DNA of 64,000 nt from Microbacterium sp. EYE_78 (GTDB lineage: Bacteria; Actinomycetota; Actinomycetes; Actinomycetales; Microbacteriaceae): assembly GCF_023149035.1 (NCBI RefSeq), contig NZ_JAHXMY010000002.1, forward strand, positions 1-64,000, in the 5' to 3' direction. A program made the position numbers and the translations under genes. Positions 26,276 through 35,752 of this stretch are shown here, piece by piece. Numbering within the stretch: position 1 is the stretch's first letter; each line of letters opens with the position of its first letter. The notes below the pieces were generated by a model. The model saw only the letters and a program-made list of their open reading frames with translations. It did not search any database and was not told where the DNA came from.

Positions 26276-28726
26276 ATGAGCGACCCGATCAAGCCCGTCA
26301 TCGTCGGCGCCGGAGCGCCCCGTTCCTCGGGCGGCTCCCGACCTGACGAGGATCTCCTCGACGGCCTGAATCCGCCGCAGCGCGAGGCCGTCTCCTACCG
26401 GGGACAAGCCCTCCTGATCGTCGCGGGCGCGGGTTCCGGCAAGACCAGCGTGCTCACCCGCCGCATCGCATCCCTGCTGCGCACCCGCGAGGCGTACCCG
26501 AGTCAGATCCTCGCGATCACCTTCACGAACAAGGCCGCCGGCGAGATGCGCGAGCGCGTGCGTCATCTCATCGGTGACAGCGCGCAAGGCATGTGGATCT
26601 CGACGTTCCACTCCGCCTGCGTGCGCATCCTGCGGCGCGAGGCCGATCAGTTCGGCTTCACGAAGAGCTTCACGATCTACGATTCGGGCGACTCCCGCGC
26701 CCTGGTCAAGCGACTGGTGAAGCAGCACGAGGGTGATTCGTTCGGCTTCACGCCCGCGGCGGTGCAGGGGCGGATCTCGAAGCTCAAGAACGAGCTCGCA
26801 GATGCCGAGTCGTACGCCCGTCAGGCGAACATGAGCGATCCGGCCGAACGCGTCTTCGTCGACATCTTCGCGGACTATCAGCGGTCGCTGCAGAAGGCGA
26901 ACGCCTTCGACTTCGACGACCTCATCGCCCAGACCGTCTATCTGTTCCGCGCGTTCCCGCACGTCGCCGACGTCTACCGCAAGCGCTTCCGCCACATCCT
27001 CGTCGACGAGTACCAGGACACCAACCACGCGCAGTACGCCCTCATCCACGAGCTCACCCGACCGGTCGTCGGCAAGGCGGGGGACGCCTTCTCGAGCGGC
27101 GGCATGATGATCTTCGAGCCCGATGAGGCGCCCGAGGTCGACGGGGCGTCGCTCACCGTCGTCGGTGACTCGGACCAGTCGATCTACGCGTTCCGCGGCG
27201 CCGACATACGCAACATCAGCGAGTTCGAGCGCGACTTCCCGGGGGCGAAGGTCGTGCTGCTCGAGCAGAACTACCGGTCGACGCAGAACATCCTGTCCGC
27301 GGCCAACGCGGTCATCGGTCACAACTTCGACCGCAAGGACAAGAAGCTCTGGACCGACGTCGGCGACGGCGACCCGATCATCGGCTTCACGGGCTACTCG
27401 CAGCACGATGAGGCGCAGTTCGTCGCCGACGAGATCGAGGCGCTGCACCGGAAGGGCCTCGACTACTCGCAGATGGCGGTCTTCTACCGGACCAACTCGC
27501 AGTCGCGTGCGCTCGAGGAGATCTTCATCCGCTCGGCCGTGCCGTACAAGATCATGGGCGGCACGAAGTTCTACGAGCGCGCCGAGATCAAGGACGCCCT
27601 CGCCTATCTCGTCTCGGTGGCGAACCCGGCCGACGAGATGGCGGTGCGCCGCATCCTGAACAAGCCGCGACGCGGGATCGGCGACGTGACGGAGACCGCG
27701 ATCGCGAGGTACGCCGCATCCGAGGGGATCTCGTTCCGCGATGCGCTGGCGAACGCCTCCGCACTCGGGGTCGGCGCGAAGGTGCAGAAGGCGATCGCGG
27801 AGCTCGATGCCGTCCTGGCGGAGGCGTCGGAGATCATGTTGCCGAGCTCGGGGGAGATCGCCCCATCGACGTCGGTGACCGACGGCCTGAACGTGCTGCT
27901 CAACAAATCCGGATACTTCGATGCGCTGCGCCTGTCGAAGGACCCGCAGGACGAGGCGCGGGTGGAGAACCTCGACGAACTCGTCGCCGTCACGCGCGAG
28001 TTCGCCCGCAACAACCCCGACGGCACGCTGCTCGACTTCCTCACAGAGGTGACGCTGGTGTCGGATGCCGACGACCTCGACGACGCCAGCGGATCGGTCT
28101 CGCTCATGACCATGCACACGGCGAAGGGGCTCGAATACGACGCCGTCTTCGTCACGGGTGTCGAGGAGGACCTGATCCCGCACCGCATCTCGGCGGGCGA
28201 GCCCGGGGGGCCGCAGGAGGAGCGGCGTCTGTTCTACGTCGCACTCACCCGTGCCCGCAAGCGGCTGCACCTGTCGCTCGCCATGACGCGTGCGCAGTTC
28301 GGCGAGGTGTCCGCGGCGATGCCGAGCCGGTTCCTGCAGGAGATCCCGCACCACCTCATCGACTGGCGGCAGTCGCCGGGAGACGTGAACTCCCGGGGCG
28401 GCATGCAATCACGCGCGATCAACGGCCGTGCCGGCGGCGGGTCGCGCTTCGGCGGTTCGAGCCGCTACGGCGACGACCTCGTGCCGTTGCCCCCTCGGGA
28501 GAAGTCGGATGCGCTCGCGAAGTTCGCCAACCGCATCCCCGCGAAGATCCGCGACAACGGCGACATGGAGCTCACGGCGGGCGACCGCATCCGCCACGAT
28601 GACTTCGGCGAGGGCAAGGTGGACATGGTCACCGGCGAGGGAGCGAAGCGCGTCGCGCACGTCCGCTTCGACACCGCGGGGCCGAAGAAACTGCTGATCA
28701 AGGTGGCGCCGATCACGAAACTGTGA
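26276..28726 (+). CDS. pcrA: ATP-dependent DNA helicase PcrA/UvrD
   Basis: An 816-residue superfamily 1A 3'-5' helicase for repair and replication restart. Motifs in order: Q-box LNPPQREAV, Walker A GAGSGKT (about 52-58), Ia TFTNKAAGEM, II DEYQDTN (about 244), III GDSDQSIYAFRGAD (about 296), V MHTAKGLEYD, VI VALTRARKR (about 655). The C-terminal Tudor-like fold (about 760-816, HDDFGEGKVDMV) contacts RNA polymerase in PcrA. A short extra loop between motifs II and III (KAGDAFSSGG) is also seen in other actinobacterial PcrA as far as I recall. The start is ATG 26276, nine bases after TAGACT. Confidence 0.95.
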   Translation: MSDPIKPVIVGAGAPRSSGGSRPDEDLLDGLNPPQREAVSYRGQALLIVAGAGSGKTSVLTRRIASLLRTREAYPSQILAITFTNKAAGEMRERVRHLIGDSAQGMWISTFHSACVRILRREADQFGFTKSFTIYDSGDSRALVKRLVKQHEGDSFGFTPAAVQGRISKLKNELADAESYARQANMSDPAERVFVDIFADYQRSLQKANAFDFDDLIAQTVYLFRAFPHVADVYRKRFRHILVDEYQDTNHAQYALIHELTRPVVGKAGDAFSSGGMMIFEPDEAPEVDGASLTVVGDSDQSIYAFRGADIRNISEFERDFPGAKVVLLEQNYRSTQNILSAANAVIGHNFDRKDKKLWTDVGDGDPIIGFTGYSQHDEAQFVADEIEALHRKGLDYSQMAVFYRTNSQSRALEEIFIRSAVPYKIMGGTKFYERAEIKDALAYLVSVANPADEMAVRRILNKPRRGIGDVTETAIARYAASEGISFRDALANASALGVGAKVQKAIAELDAVLAEASEIMLPSSGEIAPSTSVTDGLNVLLNKSGYFDALRLSKDPQDEARVENLDELVAVTREFARNNPDGTLLDFLTEVTLVSDADDLDDASGSVSLMTMHTAKGLEYDAVFVTGVEEDLIPHRISAGEPGGPQEERRLFYVALTRARKRLHLSLAMTRAQFGEVSAAMPSRFLQEIPHHLIDWRQSPGDVNSRGGMQSRAINGRAGGGSRFGGSSRYGDDLVPLPPREKSDALAKFANRIPAKIRDNGDMELTAGDRIRHDDFGEGKVDMVTGEGAKRVAHVRFDTAGPKKLLIKVAPITKL

Positions 28727-28827
28727 CGCGTCGGAGGTTTCGGTCGCGCATATGTCAGAATGACCCCAGTCGTTCGCTGGGAATCGGCTGATAGCGCGCG
28801 ACGGGGGTCGCGGGACTGGGGATACAC

Positions 28828-30516
28828 ATGGGCGCTTCGTTGCGCCGTCGTTCGGCTGCGCTCGCAGCCGGCGCGGCTCTGCTCGCAAGCACGGTCTGGG
28901 CACTGCCGCAGGCGGCCGTGGCCGCTGAGGCGGCACCGACGGGCAGCATCACGGGGACGGTGGCGGGGGATCAGATCGACACCGGCGGCGTCGTCACGGC
29001 ATGGCTCCAGACCGGGCCTGAGTCGTTCGACACGTACTCGTCGCCGATCTACCCCGACGGCACCTACGTCATCGAGAATCTGCCGGCTGGCGCATACCGC
29101 GTCGGTTTCAACGAGCTCGGATACGACGACGGCGAGAGCATCACGAGCTGGACCGAGTGGTGGAACGACGCGCTGACCCTCGACGACGGCACCGATGTGA
29201 TCGTCGGCGACGGCATCGTCTCCGGCATCGACGCGGACGTCGACTCGGTGGGCGGAGCTGCGAGCGACCCGGTCGTCTCCGGCGCCGCAGTGGTCGGCCA
29301 GCGACTCACCGTCTCTCCGGGGGTGTGGCCCACGGGCACCGAGCTCGCCTACGCCTGGTACGCGGGTGAGGGGCTGTATCAGTACGGCTCTGACGCGTGG
29401 GTCGATCTGGGGCCTGACGCTCTGGGCAAGCGCATTTCTGTCGACGTCCTCGGCGCTCTCGATGCCACCGGGTACCGGTCTGATGAAGCGCTCCAATTCA
29501 AGCGAAGTACAGAGACGGCGACCGTCAAGGCCGCCGCGCTGCAGTCGGCGACGCCCTCCATCAGCGGGCCGGTCACCGCCACAGGGACGCTGACCGCCAA
29601 GCCCGGAACCTGGACGAAGGGCGCGACCCTCTCTTACGAGTGGTACGCGTCGGGGAAGAAGATCTCGGGAGCCACGAAGTCTTCCTACACACTGCCCGCC
29701 TCGGTCGTCGGCAAGACCATCACGGTGAAGGTGACGGGGAAGAAGGCCGGCTTCCTGACCGCGTCGAAGACCTCGAAGGCGACCCTCAAGGTCGCGCTCT
29801 CGGCCACGCCCGCGATCTCCGGGACCGCGCAGGCCGGCAAGAAGCTGACCGCGAAGCCCGGTCGTTGGACCGCCGGCAGCCGATTCTCCTATCAGTGGTA
29901 CGCATCCGGCAAAGCGATCTCAGGGGCGACGAAGGCGTCGTACACCCTCCCCGCCTCGCTGGTCGGCAAAGCGATCACAGTGAAGGTGACCGGCAAGAAG
30001 GCGGCGTATGCGACCGCGTCCAGGACATCGAAGGCGACCCTCAAGGTCGCGCTTGCAGCGACGCCCACCATCGCCGGCACCGCACAGGTCGGGAAGAAGC
30101 TGACCGCGAAGCCCGGCCGCTGGACCGTCGGCAGTCGGTTCTCCTATCAGTGGTACGCGAACGGAAAGGCCGTGGCCGGCGCCACGAAGGCGACGCTGAC
30201 GCTTACGAAGGGCGTGAAGGGCAAGAAGATCGCGGTCAAGGTCACGGGCAAGAAGGCCGGCCATCCGACCATCGCCACGATGTCGAAGTCCACGGCTTCG
30301 GTGAAGGCGGCACCGAAGCCGCCCACGAAGGCGCCGTCGGCAGAGCCGCAGGGGTGGTCCTGCCCGGACAGCCACCCGATCAAGGGCAATCAGGGTGCAG
30401 AAGACTGGATCTACCATGTGCCCGGAAGTACCTACTACAGCCGTACCAAGCCGGAAGAGTGCTTCGCGACGGTGGCTGCGGCTGAGCGCGCCGGGTATCG
30501 AGCGCCGAAGCGGTGA
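28828..30516 (+). CDS. Secreted repeat protein with C-terminal sunset domain
   Basis: A 562-residue exported protein. The signal peptide ends near AVAAEA (about residue 35), followed by a carboxypeptidase-regulatory-like beta domain (about 40-125). Four beta-sandwich repeats follow: a degenerate first one (about 29251-29541) and three near-identical ones of about 84 residues (about 29545, 29797 and 30049 onward). Each repeat has TLTAKPG.W, Y.WYA.GK and KVTGKKAG. The C-terminus (about 508-562, [10 protein letters not shown] to AGYRAPKR) is a sunset domain with two cysteines. Repeats are Lys/Thr-rich and lack a sortase signal. A cell-surface or matrix role is likely; the ligand is unknown. Confidence 0.82.
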   Translation: MGASLRRRSAALAAGAALLASTVWALPQAAVAAEAAPTGSITGTVAGDQIDTGGVVTAWLQTGPESFDTYSSPIYPDGTYVIENLPAGAYRVGFNELGYDDGESITSWTEWWNDALTLDDGTDVIVGDGIVSGIDADVDSVGGAASDPVVSGAAVVGQRLTVSPGVWPTGTELAYAWYAGEGLYQYGSDAWVDLGPDALGKRISVDVLGALDATGYRSDEALQFKRSTETATVKAAALQSATPSISGPVTATGTLTAKPGTWTKGATLSYEWYASGKKISGATKSSYTLPASVVGKTITVKVTGKKAGFLTASKTSKATLKVALSATPAISGTAQAGKKLTAKPGRWTAGSRFSYQWYASGKAISGATKASYTLPASLVGKAITVKVTGKKAAYATASRTSKATLKVALAATPTIAGTAQVGKKLTAKPGRWTVGSRFSYQWYANGKAVAGATKATLTLTKGVKGKKIAVKVTGKKAGHPTIATMSKSTASVKAAPKPPTKAPSAEPQGWSCPDSHPIKGNQGAEDWIYHVPGSTYYSRTKPEECFATVAAAERAGYRAPKR

Positions 30517-30517
30517 C

Positions 30518-30561
30518 GTGGATGCCGGTCGGCGGGCGACGCCGCGCCGACCGGCATCCAC
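30518..30561 (+). terminator. Terminator after the sunset-domain protein gene
   Basis: A perfect 17-bp stem (30518-30534 with 30545-30561, core GGATGCCGGTCGGCG) with a 10-nt loop begins two bases after the stop codon and precedes the next promoter. Confidence 0.8.
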
Positions 30562-30588
30562 CACCCCCTTCACGTCTACGCTGAAGCA

Positions 30589-31686
30589 ATGGCCCTGTTC
30601 TCCCGCCGCCCGAAGAAGACCTCCGACGACGCAGTCGAGACGGCGGTCGATGCCGAACCCGCCGTCGCGGACGTGCAGCAGGATGTGAACGCCGCCGTCG
30701 CGGCCGAAGAAGCGGATGCCGAGGACGTTCCGCACGTCCCCATCTCCGTCTCGACCTACGGGCAGCCGGCGCGTCGACCCGCTCCCGCTCCCACCCCGGC
30801 GGCCCCGCTGCCGCAGGCAGCGGAGACGGCGCCCGAGCGCACCGAGGGGCGCGCCGGCGTGCCCGACAACACGCTCCTCATGCGCGAACTCGCCGCGTTG
30901 CCCGAGACCCCCGACAACGCCGCAGTGCTCGGCGTGATGCGTCAGGCGCTGCAGGGCAACCTGTACCTGCGGATCCTCGGGGATGCCCGCGCGCAGATGA
31001 CGGCGGGAGAGCCGCTCCGGCTGGCCATCTCGATCCTGAACGACAAGAAGTTCCTCCTCGCCTACACCGGAACGGCCGCCGTCGAAGCGGGCGTCGCTGA
31101 GGAGACCGACTCGCAGACCTCTGTGCTCGGGCAGCCGGCGAACCGCGTGCTGCAGAACGCCATCGATGCGGGATACGACGGCGTCATGCTCGATCACGCC
31201 GGACCGGGTCGCCGCATCGTGCTGCCGGTCGGCCTCATCACGCAGAGCCTGAGCCAGGCGGACCCCGACTTCACCATCAAGAATCTCCTCAGCGACGCGC
31301 GCACGGACGCGACGGCGCGCTACGTCGTCGAGGCGATCGTCAAGGGCCGTTCCTGGATCGCGGCGGGCACGCGCACCGACGGCGAGGGTATGGGGATCGC
31401 CGAGGCACGGTCCGCCGAGGGCACCCGGTACCTGCAGGTCTTCTCGCATCCGCTCGAGGTGCTGACCGTCCGCCGCGAGGACCAGCCCATCCCGGTCACG
31501 GCGGCGCAGCTGGGCGCGGCGCTGCTGAGTGAGCCCGACCTGAGCGGCATCCTCGTCGACCCCGCCGGTCCGTGGATCCGCATCGAGCGGACGCAGCTCG
31601 AGCCGCTCATCGATGCGGCCCGCCAGGCCGAGGCGGCGGGCGCCGACGGTTCCGCGGGCGCCGAGGACGTCGCCGACGACGCCTGA
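30589..31686 (+). CDS. SseB family protein
   Basis: A 365-residue protein. Residues 1-95 are acidic and Pro/Ala-rich, probably disordered; from about 95 an SseB N-terminal-like fold begins (NTLLMRELAALPETPDN), then a C-terminal SseB-type domain with LSQADPDFTIKNLL. SseB-like proteins are poorly understood cytoplasmic proteins in actinobacteria. The start is ATG 30589, six bases after TACGCT (30577-30582), so it is probably leaderless. Confidence 0.75.
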   Translation: MALFSRRPKKTSDDAVETAVDAEPAVADVQQDVNAAVAAEEADAEDVPHVPISVSTYGQPARRPAPAPTPAAPLPQAAETAPERTEGRAGVPDNTLLMRELAALPETPDNAAVLGVMRQALQGNLYLRILGDARAQMTAGEPLRLAISILNDKKFLLAYTGTAAVEAGVAEETDSQTSVLGQPANRVLQNAIDAGYDGVMLDHAGPGRRIVLPVGLITQSLSQADPDFTIKNLLSDARTDATARYVVEAIVKGRSWIAAGTRTDGEGMGIAEARSAEGTRYLQVFSHPLEVLTVRREDQPIPVTAAQLGAALLSEPDLSGILVDPAGPWIRIERTQLEPLIDAARQAEAAGADGSAGAEDVADDA

Positions 31687-31729
31687 CCGGCCCCTGTCGC
31701 CTCCGCCCGGGCGACCATAGGGTGGGGCT

Positions 31730-32743
31730 ATGGCGTCCGAGCGCATCACCCTGCAGATCCCCGGCGGACGCGAGATCTCGCTGTCGAACCCGAACCGTCT
31801 CGTCTACCCCGAGGCGGGGGTCACGAAGCACGAGCTTGCCGAGTACGTCATCGCCGTCGGCGACCCCTTCCTCCGAGCGAACGGACACCGTCCCGTCTCG
31901 CTCGAGCGCTTCCCCGACGCCGTCGGCGGCGAGAGCTTCTTCTCGAAGAACCCGCCGAAGGGGACGCCCGACTACGTCGACCAGGTCATGTGCACGTACA
32001 ACAGCGGCCGCAGGCATCCTCAGGTCGTGATCGGCGAGATCGCGGCTGCCGTCTGGGCGGTCCAGATGAACACGGTCGTCTTCCACCCGTGGGCATCCCT
32101 CGCCGCAGACACCGACAACCCTGTCGAGCTCCGCATCGACCTCGACCCGCAGCCGGGGACCGACTTCGCGGATGCCGCGGCTGTCGCTCCGGCCCTCCGC
32201 GAGGTCCTGCGGGAAGCAGGTCTGGAAGCCTGGCTGAAGACGAGCGGCAATCGCGGCATCCACGTCTTCTGTCCGATCGAACCGACGCACGAGTTCCTCG
32301 ACGTCCGTCACGCCGTCATTGCAGCGGGCCGCGAACTGGAGCGACGGCTGCCGGACAAGGTCACCACGAACTGGTGGAAGGAAGAGCGGGGCGAGCGCAT
32401 CTTCATCGACTACAACCAGGCGAACCGGGACCGCACGATGGCGGGCGCCTACAGTCCCCGCGCACTGCCGTCCGCCACGGTGGCGACGCCGATCACGTGG
32501 GACGAGCTCGAGGCGGGGGTGGACCCGGCATCATTCACCGTCCGGACCGTTCCCGAGCGCCTCGCGCAGATCGGTGACCCGTGGGAGGGGCTGCAGGACG
32601 CCCCCGGTCGCATCGACACGCTGCTCGACTGGTGGCAGCGCGACCTCGACGACGGTCTCGGCGAACTGGCCTTCCCGCCGGAGTTCCCCAAGATGCCGGG
32701 CGAGCCTCCGCGGGTGCAGCCCTCTCGGGCGAAGAAGGTCTGA
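31730..32743 (+). CDS. LigD-type polymerase (PolDom) domain protein
   Basis: A 337-residue stand-alone archaeo-eukaryotic primase-type polymerase like the LigD polymerase domain, which fills gaps during non-homologous end joining. Metal-binding DLD (Asp137, Asp139) is in RIDLDPQPG; SGNRGIHV is the nucleotide-binding motif; FIDYNQANRDRT follows. The start is ATG 31730, six bases after TAGGGT (31718-31723), so it is probably leaderless. An ATP-dependent ligase lies 1.2 kb away on the other strand, but no Ku gene is in the window. A repair role outside NHEJ is possible. Confidence 0.88.
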   Translation: MASERITLQIPGGREISLSNPNRLVYPEAGVTKHELAEYVIAVGDPFLRANGHRPVSLERFPDAVGGESFFSKNPPKGTPDYVDQVMCTYNSGRRHPQVVIGEIAAAVWAVQMNTVVFHPWASLAADTDNPVELRIDLDPQPGTDFADAAAVAPALREVLREAGLEAWLKTSGNRGIHVFCPIEPTHEFLDVRHAVIAAGRELERRLPDKVTTNWWKEERGERIFIDYNQANRDRTMAGAYSPRALPSATVATPITWDELEAGVDPASFTVRTVPERLAQIGDPWEGLQDAPGRIDTLLDWWQRDLDDGLGELAFPPEFPKMPGEPPRVQPSRAKKV

Positions 32744-32745
32744 CG

Positions 32746-33942
32746 TCAGTCGGCGCGGCGCGGCTGCCCGGCCGTGACCGTGTCGACCTGCTCGTCGAGC
32801 GCTTGTTTGCGCCGAGCCCAGCGGGCAGGCGTGTTCGGGCCGTCCCACACCTGGATGATGCCCCACGCCGCGGCCGTCAGCGGCACGGCCAGGATCGCCC
32901 CGACGATGCCACCGAGGACGGTGCCGATGGTCAGAGCGATGAGCACGGCGAAGGCGTGCAGCTTCATCGAGCGGCCCATGAGGAACGGCTGCAGGAAGTT
33001 GCCCTCGAGCTGATTCACCGCGACCACGATCACGACGACCCAGATCGCGGCGCCGAGATCGTTCGTGACCAGCGCGACGAGTGCCGCGAGGATGCCCGCC
33101 ACGGTCGCTCCGACGATCGGGATGAACGCCAGCACGAAGACCAGAGCGCCCAGGGGAAGCGCCAGCGGGATCTGGAGGATGAGGAGACCGATCGTGATGC
33201 CGATCGCATCGACCGCGGCGACGGCTGCGGTGCCGCGCAGGTAGGCGCCGAACGTCTGCACGGCCTTGTGCCCGACGCGGACCGCACGGTCGTAGTCCGA
33301 GCCGCGGAAGGGCCGGACGAGGAACTCCCAGAGCTTCGGGCCGTCCTTCAGGAAGAAGAAGAGCGTCACGACCATGAGCACGAGGCCGGTCAGGAAGTTC
33401 GCGACCGCGCTGACGCCGGCGAGCGCTCCAGAGCCGAATTGCGCGCTCGTGACGAAGTCGGTGAGCGTGCCGATCCACTCGTCGATCTGGTCCTGGTCGA
33501 TCTCGAACGGCAGCGTCTGCACCCACGTCAAGACGCTGTCGAAGCCCTGCTGCGCGCTCTGCGACAGCTCGTCCCACTGGTTCCGGACGGCCCAGACGAC
33601 GAGCCAGCCGATGCCGCCCAGGACCACCACGACGCCGAGCAGGGTGATGAGGGTCGCCCACAGCGACGAGATGCCGTGCCGCCGCATCCACGCCATCGCC
33701 GGGGCGGCCGCCGACGCCAGGATGAGCGCGAGCAGCACCGGGATGACGACGACCGTCAGCTGCAGCATCCCGAGGATGAGCGCGGCCGCGATGCCGACGA
33801 CGATGATCACCTGCAGCGAACGCGTCGCGAGGGTGCCGAAGCCGTCTGACCACATGCTGGCGGGCTTCCCCGCTGAGGCCACCAGCAACGGCCTGCTCTC
33901 GTCGCTGCGCACCGTGCGGGAGGAGGAGGAGAACAGGCCCAT
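32746..33942 (-). CDS. AI-2E family transporter
   Basis: A 398-residue membrane protein of the AI-2E/TqsA/PerM permease family with about seven to eight helices and the family PLGALVFVLAFIPIVG and GRSMKLHAFAVLIALTIG segments. Members have been linked to AI-2 export and to Na+/H+ antiport. The start is ATG 33942. It converges on the polymerase gene with a two-base gap and no hairpin between them. Confidence 0.85.
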   Translation of the reverse strand: MGLFSSSSRTVRSDESRPLLVASAGKPASMWSDGFGTLATRSLQVIIVVGIAAALILGMLQLTVVVIPVLLALILASAAAPAMAWMRRHGISSLWATLITLLGVVVVLGGIGWLVVWAVRNQWDELSQSAQQGFDSVLTWVQTLPFEIDQDQIDEWIGTLTDFVTSAQFGSGALAGVSAVANFLTGLVLMVVTLFFFLKDGPKLWEFLVRPFRGSDYDRAVRVGHKAVQTFGAYLRGTAAVAAVDAIGITIGLLILQIPLALPLGALVFVLAFIPIVGATVAGILAALVALVTNDLGAAIWVVVIVVAVNQLEGNFLQPFLMGRSMKLHAFAVLIALTIGTVLGGIVGAILAVPLTAAAWGIIQVWDGPNTPARWARRKQALDEQVDTVTAGQPRRAD

Positions 33943-33988
33943 GGTGCGACCCTAGACGACCCGCTGTCGCTGCTGCGGGGCCCTTGAC

Positions 33989-35029
33989 TCAGTCCAGGAC
34001 ATCGGCCAGGTCGTACGCCGTGACCTGCTCGAGCTGGTCGAAGCGGCATGACGCGGCGTCGCGGTCCGGCCGCCAGCGCTGGAACTGCACGGTGTGCCGG
34101 AACCGGGCTCCCTCGAGCTGGTCGTACGCGACTTCGAGGACGCGCTCGGGACGCAGCCGGACGAACGACGTCTCCTTCGAGGCGGTGAATCGAGACCGGT
34201 CGGACTCGCCCGTCACCGCTGCTCCGTCGTCGTCCCGAACCACCAGCGGGGCGAGCTCGTCGATGAGCTCGAGGCGTCGGGCGTTGCTCCACGCTGCGAC
34301 ACCGCCCACCTGATGCAGGTGCCCGTCGTCGTCGTACAGACCGACGAGGAGCGACCCCACGCCCTGCCCGCTCTTGTGGACGCGGTAGCCCACCGCGACG
34401 ACGTCCGCCGTCCGCGCGTGCTTGATCTTGAACATCGTGCGCTTGCCGGGGGCGTAGGGCTGCGCGAGCGGCTTCGCGACGACGCCGTCGAGGCCGGCGC
34501 CTTCGAATTCGGCGAGCCAGCGCGCCGCGAGGCCGGGGTCCGTCGTGGTGCGGGTGAGGTGGAGGGGATGCGGCACGCCGCCCAGCAGGTCCTCGAGCTC
34601 CGCGCGGCGCTCGGCGAAGGGCGCCGCCTGCAGGTCACGCTCTCCGCGGGCCAGAAGGTCGAAGGCGACGAACATCGCCGGGGTCGTCTCGCTGAGCATC
34701 GCGACGCGGGAGGCGGCGGGGTGGATCCGCTGCGAGAGCTGCTCCCACTGCAGCCGCTGCGATCCCGGCTCGCCATCGGCGACGACGATCTCGCCGTCGA
34801 GCAGGCACGGTTCGGGGACCAGCCGCGAGATCGCTTCCACGAGCTCGGGGAAGTAACGGGTCAGCGGCTTCGACCCGCGCGAGCCGATCTCGACCTGGTC
34901 GCCGTCCCACGAGATCAGCGCGCGGAACCCGTCCCACTTCGGCTCGTAGAGCAGCCCGCCCGGGGTTTTCTCGGGATCCGGCACGGCGGGGACGGATTTC
35001 GCGAGCATCGGCGCGGGGATCTCGTACAT
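33989..35029 (-). CDS. ATP-dependent DNA ligase (LigC-like)
   Basis: A 346-residue ATP-dependent DNA ligase with nucleotidyltransferase and OB-fold domains only, about the size of mycobacterial LigC. The adenylated lysine is Lys31 in EPKWDGFR; LLDGEIV, FVAFDLL, EGLDGVVAK-like GLDGVVAKPL and KIKHARTADVV are motifs III to V. The start is ATG 35029 behind a CAGGAT -10-like box; the longer frame to 35083 has no support. It may pair with the LigD-type polymerase across the AI-2E gene in repair synthesis and sealing. Confidence 0.88.
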   Translation of the reverse strand: MYEIPAPMLAKSVPAVPDPEKTPGGLLYEPKWDGFRALISWDGDQVEIGSRGSKPLTRYFPELVEAISRLVPEPCLLDGEIVVADGEPGSQRLQWEQLSQRIHPAASRVAMLSETTPAMFVAFDLLARGERDLQAAPFAERRAELEDLLGGVPHPLHLTRTTTDPGLAARWLAEFEGAGLDGVVAKPLAQPYAPGKRTMFKIKHARTADVVAVGYRVHKSGQGVGSLLVGLYDDDGHLHQVGGVAAWSNARRLELIDELAPLVVRDDDGAAVTGESDRSRFTASKETSFVRLRPERVLEVAYDQLEGARFRHTVQFQRWRPDRDAASCRFDQLEQVTAYDLADVLD

Positions 35030-35165
35030 GCCTCCATCCTGGTGTGCTCCGTCGCACCGCGGAACGGGTAAGAGGCTTCTCACGCCGGGCTCATCGCGCC
35101 CTCACTCGAGAGCGGTGGAGTGAGTGCATCGGAGGACCACTCCGGTTCGGACGAAAGGACACCTC

Positions 35166-35747
35166 ATGAACACGAAGACCCGCCTGGTGGCGCTCGGCGC
35201 AGCGGCAGGCCTCCTCCTGACCGCGGCGCCTCTCGCCGCGCACGCGGACGATGACGTCGTCCGCACCGGTGACTACACGCTGCCCGCAGGACGGACGATC
35301 GACGGCGACCTGACGGTCCGAGGCGGCAACCTCGTCGTCAACGGAACGGTGACGGGGAACGTGGTCCAGATCGGGGCCGGGTCGGTCCGGATCGGAGCCT
35401 CGGGTGACGTCGACGGCAACTTCCGCGAGACCGGTCCGGGCGACGTCCGCATCGTCGGCGACGTCGACGGCAACGCGACCGAAGAGGGCGACGGGACGAT
35501 CCGGGTGGATGACCGGGGTGAGGTGGACGGGAGCCTCACCGAGAAGGGCGCCGGTCAGGTCCGGATCGGCGGCACGGTGGACGGCACCGTGTCGGAGTCC
35601 GGGGCGGACGGGATCGTCATCGGCCCCCGCGCCGAGATCGACGACAACGTCATCGAGCGCGATGCCGGCAACGTCGTCATCTATCGAGGGGCGGACATCG
35701 ATGGTGACGTCTCCGAGAGCGGCAGCGGAAGCGTCTTCCGGCGCTGA
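35166..35747 (+). CDS. Secreted bactofilin-like beta-solenoid protein
   Basis: A 193-residue protein with a Sec signal peptide (cleavage near AAHA-DD, about residue 26), then short repeats of about 15-20 residues such as GTVTGNV, GDVDGNF, GEVDGSL, GTVDGTV and ADIDGDV. Regular V-x-G-x-h spacing predicts a right-handed beta-solenoid like bactofilins (polymer-forming cytoskeletal family), but those are normally cytoplasmic and lack a signal. It is very acidic with almost no aromatics. The start is ATG 35166 after AAAGGA. It may polymerise outside the membrane. Confidence 0.7.
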   Translation: MNTKTRLVALGAAAGLLLTAAPLAAHADDDVVRTGDYTLPAGRTIDGDLTVRGGNLVVNGTVTGNVVQIGAGSVRIGASGDVDGNFRETGPGDVRIVGDVDGNATEEGDGTIRVDDRGEVDGSLTEKGAGQVRIGGTVDGTVSESGADGIVIGPRAEIDDNVIERDAGNVVIYRGADIDGDVSESGSGSVFRR

Positions 35748-35752
35748 GAAGA

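Noticed and set aside
29545..30300. The regular 252-base repeats as a CRISPR or tandem non-coding array
   Set aside because: They keep one open frame and encode conserved beta-domain residues, so they are protein repeats.
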